A stretch of 47,984 nucleotides of DNA from Methanosphaera stadtmanae (GCA_015062825.1 SUTR01000015.1:1-47984); one strand, 5' to 3'. Shown: positions 22,101 to 28,179, numbered from the stretch's first letter. The notes: a model not told the origin generated them from the sequence alone. Translations and numbers: made by a program.

Positions 22101-23032
22101 GTATAAGTGTTTGTAAAATGATAATCATCTATATCGGTTATTTTCTTAATTGTATATGTGTATGTGGCTAGATTGGTTAGATTTATTCTTGGTAGATTTC
22201 TGATTTTGTAATTCCAGTTATTGCTTTCATCCAGAGTCACTGTCTGAAGTAGTATGTTATTACGGTATATGCCTACTTCTAATGTGGAGGGTCTTTTGTT
22301 TTCAGCATTGTTTCCATCATGCCATATGGCTGTTATGTTTAAATCGGTTGTTTGGTTGATGAACTTATTTGATAATAAAAATGAATGTTCTGTAATCTTT
22401 GTAGGTGTGTCATCTATTACTTGTATGTATTCTGTTGTTGTCTTTGTTATTGTTATATTATACCAATCGGATAAGCTTCCTGAAGATGTTATTCTTCCAT
22501 TCTTATTTAAGTATTTTATGTAAGCTTCTACATCATAGTTATATTCATTTCCATTTAGATCATATTTGTCTAAAATAGCATAATCTTGCCAATTTTCATC
22601 ATCTGTAAGTGTGAAGAGTCCTAATATTATATCATTTTGATATAGTTTTACTGAGTATTTGGTTAAATTATCAGATAATCCATCACTATCATCAGTATTA
22701 TCCCATTGAGTATTTATGATTATTTTTGTTGCTTCTGGTAGGTTTTCTTCCTGTTTGAGTGTTGTTATATTATTTTTTGTTATATTTTTTAAGTTATTTT
22801 CATTTGTTTTATTTTCTAAATTATTGTTTAGGTTTTTATCCTCCCTATTTATATTTGATTCTATGTTTATATTTTTTATATTCACATCATCCTTTTGGCT
22901 GGTTATGGATGATGGACTATTATAATCTGCTTTTTTCATGCTACTTGTATCATTAGCTGATACTGCTGATACTGTCAATAATAGTATTGATATGAACATG
23001 ATAAATGCGAGAGAATGCTTTTTATTCATCAT
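16103..23032 (-). CDS. ALP2: secreted Cna-B repeat adhesin with a putative thioester domain
   Basis: 2309 residues. The start at 23032 has an AAGGTG ribosome site nine bases upstream of the tandem ATGATG. Residues 1-26 are a signal peptide; 27-95 are an Asn/Lys-rich linker. Four Cna-B-like repeats follow at about 97-535. Residues about 640-815 resemble a thioester domain: YCMN with Cys649, INTALY at 730-735 in the place of the TQxxPhiPhi motif, and YQRLI with Gln808. Then come 14 Cna-B repeats of about 85-90 residues (V-T-K-x-W-D-D...RP...Y-x-x-G...Y-x-x-x-E...ITNTH), all keeping Lys, Glu and Asn for an isopeptide bond. The last ~165 residues are unlike the rest: a Lys/Arg/His/Tyr-rich stretch, a small helical-looking part (MTYSDFIAAMQQAG) and an acidic tail. 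No C-terminal membrane helix or LPXTG signal is visible, so attachment is unclear. The likely role is a stiff fibrillar surface adhesin; the target is unknown. Confidence 0.93.
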   Translation of the reverse strand: MMNKKHSLAFIMFISILLLTVSAVSANDTSSMKKADYNSPSSITSQKDDVNIKNINIESNINREDKNLNNNLENKTNENNLKNITKNNITTLKQEENLPEATKIIINTQWDNTDDSDGLSDNLTKYSVKLYQNDIILGLFTLTDDENWQDYAILDKYDLNGNEYNYDVEAYIKYLNKNGRITSSGSLSDWYNITITKTTTEYIQVIDDTPTKITEHSFLLSNKFINQTTDLNITAIWHDGNNAENKRPSTLEVGIYRNNILLQTVTLDESNNWNYKIRNLPRINLTNLATYTYTIKKITDIDDYHFTNTYTSLINDQSSETGFTTNIYAINSIYINVTSNIIWNDMDNQDGLRPNIVYAKLYANGKPFYWTDQMGVEVYFFQYRQTSGWNDMEYSLLKYEDNGNLINYSIDEISLPDYYSYSLIDNNPYDYTINASYLHKMNLTIHKTWNDDDNIEGIRPSNVTIEIYANMDDASILYDQTIILNNSNNWTYHVTGLPKYIDGKTVNYTFTEIVPENHNASYNMTHIEKNSKIPTVIHVDSYNVTYENNTYNSIFKVYVTNLSNNPVSMGKLIIQDINGQELYNKSFTMDDDELIFSLPLDSFNVSIQYEENEIYQQCNSTYDTNDIIHTWSMQGIHPWLMDDNTIAYCMNYTLPDPSSNLVSFNITGNPLYKINYTVWDSDIANITTMPYVRLTDDGNYELINRYTQENVMPYVRYLLYHQGNNDSYTINTALYVFLGQGPDVQWGARYNNPSSLWRLTQKCQNIINDVYHNVQNGNIVNPYDCIDVEDGNMTYQFFIYEPFNNGYQRLIGINYEHVANVDDYLLEISNTPIVTSLNITKVWNDSDNQDGIRPDYVYVQVNRDDKEYKIIKLSKQNNWTYTLNNLPKYDNGKIINYTIIETDVPTSYTSSINGTQIINTHIPENTTINVTKVWMDNDNNDGLRPESIEVNLLVSNQVIDTITIKEKDNWTGSFTGLPKYVDGKEIKYTIEEADVPTYYTATVNSTVITNTHIPEVISLNVTKIWDDKDNQDGIRPDNITITLLADGKVLTTAILSKDTEWKYTFDNLLKYSKGNQITYTIQETGIPPGYNVSTDNMTITNTHETYTKQINVTKLWDDANNNDGLRPENITVYLYADGNKIQEATITNDNQWKHTFTNLTEYHEGRLINYTISEVEIPGYTSNITVTPCGNFIITNTHENSLVELNISKVWDDANNNDGLRPDNITVEILANNQRHTIIIINSKDNWRYTVKDLPEYINATKVNYTIQEINIPKGYTSSINDTTITNTHIPEATMITVTKQWNDSLDNDGLRPDNVTVTLYADGKEIQTALLNLSNNWTYTFKGLTKYNNGTKIICTVSESSISDKYEVTIKNSSNTFKIINTHIPEVTNLTVTKLWDDNDDNDGIRPAFITINLLADSKAIITKQITKEDNWKYTFTNLTKYANGKEILYTIEEISIPIGYTATIENMTITNTHEALTKNITVTKQWNDSDNNDNIRPENVTVKLFANGNNIKTINIHADDDWKYTFTDLPLYENGELITYGISEDTITDYNSKIVYCNDTFKIINTHQKYLTSLNITKVWIDDNNNDGLRPESITVLLLADGKITNTAIMTKDNNWKYTFDNLLKYNNTKEINYTVKEIVPDNYTVEYNQTQIINTHITKKINITVVKVWIDDDNDRLRPDNVTINLLADSNIIKTIILTQIDNWTYTFTNLDKYNNSREIIYTIDESDIPTGYDKSITGCNNQYIITNNHTIIYTNITVTKIWNDSDNNDNLRPDRIEVQLYANGEAIRKSIILCIENNWTYTYENLTKYDNGEVIDYYVQEVSLPEEYQVTYDKYTIINTHNKTTTQINVIKVWDDSNNNDGLRPKEITIQLYADGIKYGQAVKLNQQNNWGYSFNNLTKYNNGKLINYTVDEINTPLNYTKQVTQNNNTYTITNTHKQELINITVTKIWNDSDNNDNLRPDNVTILLYADDLIVNTITLPCNNKWTYTFEDLPRYNNQKEIIYKVDEENMTAGYIKEINGSSNNFTITNTHVIETTHVNVTKVWLDEDDKHNIRPADVTIVLYMDGEKTNTTKLNDENNWTYSFDNLLKYNKGKLINYTVDEIEVANYTKTLENNQNTWKITNTLNYTPLKFIWAWKLINYTECYNGNVSNDDGTVNSLNKPIIKNNIKTYSIKGFNKYHYNKRYASMKHFTRNINRHGSYQYRGCVLKYRLFIYLYKSYFFGNMTYSDFIAAMQQAGITIEQFNNWNNEGVITIDYDNIDGVPDSIELSNTKGDIPTSSDTIDKSGSSGHDGMMDSSNVEVEV
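16645..20537 (-). repeat. 14 tandem Cna-B-type repeats in ALP2 with complete isopeptide triads
   Basis: Fourteen consecutive units of about 255-280 bp. In each one I can see the first-strand Lys (x-x-K-x-W), the Glu of the Y-x-x-x-E strand and the Asn of the final I-x-N-T-H strand (ITNNH in the tenth and ITNTL in the last). In known Cna-B domains these three residues form a Lys-Asn isopeptide bond with Glu as catalyst. Neighbouring units are diverged at the DNA level, so this is an old array rather than a fresh expansion. Confidence 0.85.
20588..21115 (-). other. Putative thioester domain (TED/TQXA-like) coding segment of ALP2
   Basis: Residues about 640-815. Three landmarks of Gram-positive thioester domains occur in the right order: a Tyr-Cys-hydrophobic-Asn motif (Cys649), a T-I-N-T-A-L-Y-V-F strand (TQxAIW-like but Asn731 where Gln is usual) and F-x-Y-E-P...Y-Q-R-L-I-G with Gln808. 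The Cys-Gln spacing of 159 residues is close to that in streptococcal examples as I recall them. The bond itself is a prediction. Confidence 0.6.
21430..22745 (-). repeat. Four N-terminal Cna-B-like repeats of ALP2, three lacking the isopeptide lysine
   Basis: Units begin at NTQWDN, TAIWHD, NIIWND and HKTWND. They keep the W-D/N-D and RP framework, but the Lys two residues before Trp is replaced in the first three (T, A, I). Only the fourth keeps Lys and Glu. They lie on the N-terminal side of the putative thioester domain. Confidence 0.6.
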
Positions 23033-23091
23033 TACTTTTTACACCTTGCAAAAATCACTTTTCTTACTTTCATGTTTTTTTATTTGAAAAC

Positions 23092-23105
23092 AAGTCATGT
23101 GACTT
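23092..23105. promoter_or_regulatory. Palindrome AAGTCATGTGACTT upstream of ALP2
   Basis: A perfect 14-base palindrome 60-73 bases upstream of the ALP2 start, inside a longer imperfect symmetry (TTTGAAA on the left, TTCAAA on the right). Position and symmetry fit an operator near the ALP2 promoter. No TATA box is obvious beside it. Confidence 0.35.
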
Positions 23106-23593
23106 TCAAAACATTGTCCATGAGTAACAAGATGTAGAATGCTAATAATTAGTCTGATTATAATCCTATGCAGATTTATTAGATTATAGAGCATTGTGCA
23201 AATATTTTATTTTAAAATATCCTTTTGTAAAATTAACTTATCAGACAAAGGTTTAATTGATAAGAGATTAATATATTTTGAATTTTTGAATTTTAATTTT
23301 CTTTTAGGTTGTTAATTTTTTCAAGGATTGTGTATGAATAATTGCTGTATGAATCAAAATTAATACTTTTTATTAGAAATAATATGATTAAATAATAATT
23401 AATAACAGCGTTATAATAATTTAACCTTAAGAAATAATTATCACAACAATACATTAATTTTACTAAAATATTTCTAAATAAATAATAATTAATTAGATTT
23501 TTATATAACTGAATATAAACAAATGAAATTGTTTTATATACAAATACTAACAGTTTAATCACTATTTTATACTAGTAAAACCTATATTAGTTT
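23106..23593. other. AT-rich divergent intergenic region between ALP2 and the recombinase
   Basis: Contains the divergent upstream regions of ALP2 (leftward) and the recombinase (rightward). No convincing gene: the one sizeable open frame (23293-23562, minus) has the Ile/Tyr/Asn/Leu composition expected of translated A/T-rich spacer. No strong ribosome site precedes the recombinase ATG at 23594; the bases before it are CTATATTAGTTT, so it may be leaderless or weakly translated. Confidence 0.55.
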
Positions 23594-24667
23594 ATGAAAC
23601 TTGAAAGAAAAATACTAATAGAAAATCAAAAAATTATAAATGAAATAGCAATTGATAAAAATTTATCCAAAAGCACTATTTCTTCATATAAATCAACCCT
23701 GAAAGAATATTGTATGTTTAATAAAATGTCGATTGATGAATTGTTAAAGGAAGCAGAATATGAAGAAGAAAAAGGTATAATACTAAAAAAACGAAACATC
23801 AAAAATAGAATAAATTCCTATAAAATATATTTAATAAAACAAAAAAATCAACCTCTTACAATAAACACTAAGCTTGCTAAAGTAAAATCATTATATAACT
23901 TTTATGATATAGAAATACCCAATATAAGATTGTTAAAAAAAACAAATCATGAAACCATAAATGATTTACCCTCAAAGAAAGACATATTGCTTGTACTTCA
24001 AAATACTAATGATATTCGATTCAAGACAATAATCCTGTTTTTATTAAGCAGTGGTAATTCATTGAATGAAACATTAAATATTACCCTGGATGATTTCATT
24101 AAAGCTACAAAAGATTATCATAATGAAAATACATTAGGATCTTGTTTAGAAAAATTAGACAAAATAGACGTGATAATTCCAACATTTTCCTTATATAGAC
24201 AAAAAACGAATTATCCCTACATATCATTCTGTAGTCATGAAGCTACCAAATATTTGATTTTTTATTTAAAAATCAGATTATCACATGACAAGAATATTCA
24301 ATTAACAGATAAACTCTTTAACATCAAATACAATACACTTCAAGCCCAATTTCGTAGAATAAATGACAGACTGAATTTTGGATATGTTGGTCAATACAGA
24401 TTTTTCCATGCACATAGTTTACGCAAATATTTTGCTACAAATCTTCTTAAGGCAGATCTTGATCCCATGATTATTGATTTCTTATCAGGACGAAGCATCA
24501 GCAAAGTTCATGAGGCATACTTTAAAGCAGATCCTCAGAAACTTAAAGAAAAATATATTTCAATAGTTAATTATTTAGTAATCAATGATAATTATCTAAT
24601 AGAAGAAAAAAAATCCAAGAATGAATTTGATTCACCTTACATGTCCCAAAAAGAATATTTTACATAG
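23594..24667 (+). CDS. Tyrosine recombinase / phage-type integrase with atypical active site
   Basis: 357 residues, typical integrase length. Residues about 15-110 look like the helical core-binding (SAM-like) domain and 125-330 like the catalytic domain. The second catalytic block is clear: H274-S-L-R277 followed by KYFATNLL, then F-L-S-G-R-S and V-H-E-A-Y309-F with the presumptive nucleophile Tyr309. Lys204 in a YRQKTNYPYI strand could be the beta-hairpin lysine. Two positions are unusual. The TGLRxxE box reads S-S-G-N-S-L-N-E (152-159), so Ser156 stands where the first catalytic Arg is expected. Arg300 stands where His of LGHSS is usual, as in some archaeal integrases. It is a lone gene with no phage or plasmid genes nearby, between two giant ALP regions and flanked by a pair of inverted sites (15307-15340 and 25348-25379). 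DNA inversion is one possible role; a domesticated or decaying integrase is another. Confidence 0.85.
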   Translation: MKLERKILIENQKIINEIAIDKNLSKSTISSYKSTLKEYCMFNKMSIDELLKEAEYEEEKGIILKKRNIKNRINSYKIYLIKQKNQPLTINTKLAKVKSLYNFYDIEIPNIRLLKKTNHETINDLPSKKDILLVLQNTNDIRFKTIILFLLSSGNSLNETLNITLDDFIKATKDYHNENTLGSCLEKLDKIDVIIPTFSLYRQKTNYPYISFCSHEATKYLIFYLKIRLSHDKNIQLTDKLFNIKYNTLQAQFRRINDRLNFGYVGQYRFFHAHSLRKYFATNLLKADLDPMIIDFLSGRSISKVHEAYFKADPQKLKEKYISIVNYLVINDNYLIEEKKSKNEFDSPYMSQKEYFT

Positions 24668-24829
24668 AATTATTTAATAATACTTTTTATTTTATTTTCC
24701 TTTTAATATTTTCTATATCAATAATCTTTTATTCATTAAACATTGAAGACCATTTACCTTAAATTTTATTTTTAGTTTATAAAACAATATTAATTAAATA
24801 TACAAAGCAATATGAATATACTTAACTAA

Positions 24830-24934
24830 AGAAATAATCTAAAAGCAGAATTTATTGATACATGTAAAAAAAAATATAATTCCATCCTTAATCAAGCCCT
24901 ACTTAAATATATCATGCCAAAAAGAGATTTCTAA
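24830..24934 (+). pseudogene. Start-less coding-like fragment
   Basis: About 34 sense codons between a stop at 24827 and TAA at 24932, with a composition (KAEFIDTCKKKYNSILNQAL) more protein-like than the surrounding spacer. It has no start codon in a usable place. I do not recognise the parent family; it could also be chance. Confidence 0.2.
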
Positions 24935-25161
24935 AAAAAAACACTAGAATTATTATCCAATCCTATAAAAAATAATAATGTACAAAACATTTATTAACCA
25001 TTATCCATAAAGTAGAGTCAGTGCTAAATTGAAAAATAAAATATGACTGCAACTTTTATGAAAATTATCATAAAAAAAAGATTTATTTATATTAAAAAAA
25101 AGAATCTGTTGTTATATTTAAATGACAATGCTTAACTAATAGCAAAAAAAAGCAATGTTAT

Positions 25162-25257
25162 CTATTTAGCATTTTTAAACTGTTGATTTGTACCAATGAA
25201 CAATTTAATACTTTCAATGTTTAATGTGGAGTCAAATGACAGCAAATCAAAAAGCAT
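25162..25257 (-). pseudogene. Short frame, possible gene remnant (31 codons)
   Basis: ATG at 25257 to TAG at 25162, reading MLFDLLSFDSTLNIESIKLF and onward, with an in-frame extension (IYKKFQT) back to a stop. The composition looks coding, but there is no ribosome site. It may be the 3' end of a decayed gene or a micro-protein. The parent family is not recognised. Confidence 0.2.
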
Positions 25258-25347
25258 TGTCTGAAATTTCTTGTAGATTTATATGAGATTCATATGGTTA
25301 TGACAAACATGAACAATAATCTACAAAAAAAATAGAGACACAAACTA

Positions 25348-25379
25348 GTTATCCACACCCCATGTATGATGTGGATAAT
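25348..25379 (-). other. Site B: inverted repeat homologous to site A in ALP1
   Basis: TTATCCACA (25349-25357) and TGTGGATAA (25370-25378) flank a 12-base spacer. The minus strand matches site A over ATTATCCACATCATA and GTGTGGATAA, with a two-base shorter spacer. On the + strand, the frame corresponding to ALP1 hits TAG directly before the site and TGA within it, so site B does not belong to an intact ALP N-terminus. Candidate partner of site A for the nearby recombinase, or a relic. Confidence 0.4.
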
Positions 25380-25389
25380 TGAGCATAGT

Positions 25390-25413
25390 CTGACAAAATA
25401 AATAAATTGTCAG
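25390..25413. repeat. CTGACAA / TTGTCAG inverted repeat next to site B
   Basis: A perfect 7-bp inverted repeat with a 10-base A/T loop, 12 bases from site B. The right arm begins a 13-base motif TTGTCAGTT[GA]CAT that recurs directly at 25490-25502. This could be an accessory protein-binding array; the function is not known. Confidence 0.35.
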
Positions 25414-25502
25414 TTGCATACGTAGAAATATTACTTAAATTTCAATAATATGCAGATTAATTCCAGTAATTGAATATGATATAAAAAATTTGTCAGTTAC
25501 AT
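25407..25502 (+). repeat. Direct repeat TTGTCAGTT[GA]CAT, two copies
   Basis: Copies at 25407-25419 and 25490-25502 differ at one base and start 83 bases apart. They lie in non-coding DNA beside site B. Confidence 0.4.
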
Positions 25503-25766
25503 CTTTGTATATAAAACAATGAAACAAAAATAAATAGTAAAGCGGATATTTCTACATGGACATATTTCTCCACCAGATAATTTTTCTTATTTATTAAATC
25601 AGCCATTTAAATAACAAATACCCGATAAACACTATTTTTTTATGATAATTAAGTATAAACAATCCCAAAAATAAGAAATTTGATATTAAAAATAGAAATG
25701 AAAACTTAAAGCATATGATAAAATAATAGAAGTGATAAAAAAGAGAATTTAACAATGATAAATGAT

Positions 25767-26210
25767 TTATTCCTTCTTTGAATCTTTAAGCATTGAGAGT
25801 TTTTTGATGTTATTTTCCAAGTCATCCAGACTTTCATGAAATGCTTCAATTATGCTTTCATCAACGTTGAATTCATAGTAGTCGCCAAGCAGGTCAACAT
25901 ATTTATAAAGTTCCTTAAAGTCGTATTCTATTAGTTTTTCCGTATTGTCTATTCTGACTTGGGTTGCATCATTTTCCTGGTAGAATTCTTCAATGTCCGC
26001 CTCATGTCTTGCAAGTTCATTTTCACAGAATTCCAATTCAAATGCAAGATTATTGTTTTCCGGTTGCTTTACTATCTTATCCCTTAATTCTATGATTCTA
26101 TCATTGAGTTCACGGCAGACTTCTTCTTTTTCTATTATCTGTCCTTTTTCATGTATATATGATGCTTTGTCATACTTGATTACTTCCAGTAAATGCTTTA
26201 GTTCATACAT
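25767..26210 (-). CDS. Hypothetical coiled-coil protein
   Basis: 147 residues, Glu/Lys-rich and almost entirely helical-looking, with heptad-like spacing (ELNDRIIELRDKIV, FELEFCENELARHEADIEEF, ESLDDLENNIKKL) that suggests a cytoplasmic coiled coil. There is no signal peptide or membrane segment. The ribosome site is AAGTGATCC before ATG at 26210, matching the GGTGATC part of the anti-SD. A single gene without an evident operon partner. I do not recognise a family; the general shape resembles small archaeal coiled-coil proteins of unknown role. Confidence 0.75.
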   Translation of the reverse strand: MYELKHLLEVIKYDKASYIHEKGQIIEKEEVCRELNDRIIELRDKIVKQPENNNLAFELEFCENELARHEADIEEFYQENDATQVRIDNTEKLIEYDFKELYKYVDLLGDYYEFNVDESIIEAFHESLDDLENNIKKLSMLKDSKKE

Positions 26211-26575
26211 AGGATCACTTTGAGTAAATAATATTAGTTATAATTTTTTGTTTTAAATCTCATTTAATTCTATATAAATATAGGGTTTTCTATTAGTATA
26301 TCTATTTTTTATGATGTATTATATTTTTGATTAACATATCATAAATCATACTAATTAAGTGTAATTATTGACCTAATTTATCATTATTTATTATATTCTT
26401 GGACGATTTTGCAAAATTGCCAATATCATAATTTATATAGAATATGAACATATACATTATATTAAATATCAGCTTTATTTAAAGAAAATCCTCCTATGAA
26501 TGGATGAGATTTGAATAATAACGTATGTGTAAATTAGTAAATGTATCATAATGTTTTATATGAGGAGTAGAGATT
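26211..26575. other. Divergent AT-rich intergenic region
   Basis: Upstream region of both the coiled-coil gene (leftward) and the secreted protein (rightward). A perfect palindrome TTTTGCAAAA sits at 26407-26416. No gene or structured RNA is recognised. Confidence 0.5.
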
Positions 26576-27373
26576 ATGAAAAGTAATAAAACTAGAATTA
26601 TGATTCTTTTGATGATAATTATTATGTTTATCACATCTGTAAGTGCGATTAATTTGGGAGAATATGACACTTACTCCAATATCAAAAATTATACACATGA
26701 TAACATAAACACTATAAATATAACACAAGTTAACAATAGCATCATGGATAATAACATCAGCAATTATAAAAATGAATCTGCAGACAATTCCAAAATAAAT
26801 CCAATACTGGAGCAGATTTCAAACAACAACACTACTGCAGATGATGAAAACTTGATGGATAAAAGTCGTCCCATATACTTTGCAATGGATCATGCAGATA
26901 GCAATGATGAACAGATAAGAGATACTGTAGTTAATAAATTAAGAGAAAATGGATTTAATGTTGTGCAAGCAGAGATTGGTCCTAGTCAAATGCATGCAAC
27001 ATTACTATATTTATATGAAAATGATATACATGACGCGGTTGTTTTTCACCTATTAAATGGGGTTGATCCATCAAATATAAGAGAACTTGCACGAAATGGT
27101 GATGACAATAGGGGACGTGTTGTGCGCAGCAATGGAAATGATGTTGTATTGGCATGGTTCTATGATTCATCAGACCCAGTTCATGAAGGAGGAAACAGCT
27201 ATGACGTTGTACCAGCAAGTGAGACAGGCTCATCCCTTAAAAATCCGAAGGAATACATGGATGAAAATGACGTATATTACATATGTACAAGCAGTGATAT
27301 GGGAAAACATAAGGAAGATGCTGATTATACAGGTGAGAAAACAGCAGAAGAATTTATGAAACTCTTTAAATAA
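26576..27373 (+). CDS. Secreted protein with a methanobacterial extracellular domain
   Basis: 265 residues. Residues 1-24 are a signal peptide ending SVSA; 25-95 are an Asn/Ser-rich linker with many N-x-S/T sites; about 98-265 are a compact domain (RPIYFAMDHADSND, GFNVVQAEIGPSQMH, DAVVFHLLNGVDP, VVLAWFYDSSDPVHEGG, YICTSSD). From memory, this domain resembles the C-terminal domain of several secreted Methanobacteriales proteins (pattern 'I-Y-x-x-S-D...G-x-x-x...x-x-I-G-P-x-x-H...A-V-x-V-x-x-x-x-G'), whose function I do not know. GAGGAG lies eight bases before the ATG, so the start is well supported. It probably works in the pseudomurein wall or outside the cell. No operon partner. Confidence 0.82.
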   Translation: MKSNKTRIMILLMIIIMFITSVSAINLGEYDTYSNIKNYTHDNINTINITQVNNSIMDNNISNYKNESADNSKINPILEQISNNNTTADDENLMDKSRPIYFAMDHADSNDEQIRDTVVNKLRENGFNVVQAEIGPSQMHATLLYLYENDIHDAVVFHLLNGVDPSNIRELARNGDDNRGRVVRSNGNDVVLAWFYDSSDPVHEGGNSYDVVPASETGSSLKNPKEYMDENDVYYICTSSDMGKHKEDADYTGEKTAEEFMKLFK

Positions 27374-27424
27374 ACAATAACCTTCACTTATTTTTCTTTT
27401 AGGAATAGAATTTATCATTGTTGA

Positions 27425-27511
27425 ATAAGCATTCCTGAAATTAAAGCTCTTTGGAATACTGTAGGATTTAAAACATTAAAGATTTATGATAGATTTTACA
27501 TATTAAATATT
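27425..27511 (+). pseudogene. In-frame coding-like tail upstream of the PNPOx-like gene
   Basis: After a stop at 27422, 29 sense codons (SIPEIKALWNTVGFKTLKIY and onward) run in frame into the next gene's ATG. The ALWNTVGF pattern is typical of the C-terminus of acetyltransferase- or methyltransferase-like enzymes, so this may be the leftover 3' end of a deleted gene. Alternatively, the downstream gene starts earlier at a non-ATG codon. Confidence 0.25.
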
Positions 27512-27982
27512 ATGTTTAGAAAGATGCGCAGATATAAACAGCAGATACCAGAGGATGAATGCATTAACCTATTGAAAAGAGAAAAACGTGGTGTGCTTGC
27601 AGTACTGGGTGATGATGATTATCCATATACCGTTGCAATGAATCATGTTTATCTTGATGGTAAGTTATACTTCCATTGTGCTAGAGAAGGCCATAAGATT
27701 GATGCAATAGAAAAGTGTGATAAGGTATCCTATTGTGTAATGGATGAAGGAGTAAAAATAGATGATAACTGGTGGTATACATTCAAGAACGTAGTTGTAT
27801 TTGGCAGAATGTCAAAAGTCACAGATGATAAACTGATTGAAACTGTTTTATATAGATTGGGTGATACATTTAACGTTACTGAGGAATTTATGGATGAAGA
27901 AATGAAATTATTCAGAGACAGCGTTCTAATATTGGAATTGGATATAGAGCATATTAGTGGTAAAATAGTTAATGAAAAATAG
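27512..27982 (+). CDS. Pyridoxamine 5'-phosphate oxidase-like flavoprotein (NimA-type)
   Basis: 156 residues, the usual length of the NimA-like branch of the PNPOx split-barrel family. Recognisable parts are MRRYKQQIPEDECINLLKRE, then RGVLAVLGDDDYPYTVAMNHVY, L-Y-F-H-C-A-R-E-G-H-K-I-D and K-V-S-Y-C-V. These form the FMN- or heme-binding half barrel and the conserved G-x-K turn. Members bind flavin or F420 and reduce small substrates, including nitroimidazoles in some bacteria; the substrate here is unknown. It is probably cytosolic. No strong ribosome site is seen, and an ATG at 27524 (MRRYK) is an equally likely start. A single gene. Confidence 0.85.
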   Translation: MFRKMRRYKQQIPEDECINLLKREKRGVLAVLGDDDYPYTVAMNHVYLDGKLYFHCAREGHKIDAIEKCDKVSYCVMDEGVKIDDNWWYTFKNVVVFGRMSKVTDDKLIETVLYRLGDTFNVTEEFMDEEMKLFRDSVLILELDIEHISGKIVNEK

Positions 27983-28141
27983 GATTATTATTATCTTAGA
28001 AATGATCCTATTACAATTATTAAAATTATTATAATAGCAGATACTATTACGCTATTAATTGTTTTTCTATCCATCATTACACCTACTACTTTTTTTATTT
28101 AAATTATTTATGTTAATTCTAGTCTATAATACTTTCCAAAT

Positions 28142-28179
28142 ATAAACTGTTACAAAAAAATAAAAAGAGGGTTAAACAT
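28142..28179 (-). terminator. T-run terminator after ALP3
   Basis: On the minus strand, directly after the ALP3 stop, CCCTC is followed by TTTTTATTTTTTTG. This U-rich tract suits archaeal termination; no strong hairpin is seen. Confidence 0.4.

Larger units (their letters stand above)
24668..25766. other. Gene-poor region with gene remnants and inverted/direct repeats
   Basis: About 1.1 kb between the recombinase and a coiled-coil gene. It contains no intact gene. What can be seen: a start-less coding-like patch (24830-24934, +), a short frame on the minus strand (25162-25257), site B (25348-25379), a TTGTCAG inverted repeat (25390-25413), a 13-base direct repeat (25407-25419 and 25490-25502) and a GTAGAAATAT inverted pair around 25421-25431 and 25547-25556. 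The mix of remnants and repeats suggests past insertion and deletion events. Confidence 0.55.

Noticed and set aside
16103-23032. Sortase-type LPXTG anchoring of ALP2
   Set aside because: Despite the Gram-positive-like domain set, the C-terminus has no LPXTG-like motif, hydrophobic helix or positive tail.
23293-23562. 89-codon open frame on the minus strand
   Set aside because: Composition is what translated A/T-rich spacer gives (Ile, Tyr, Asn, Leu, Phe), with no ribosome site, no recognisable motif, and a position inside the divergent upstream region of ALP2 and the recombinase.
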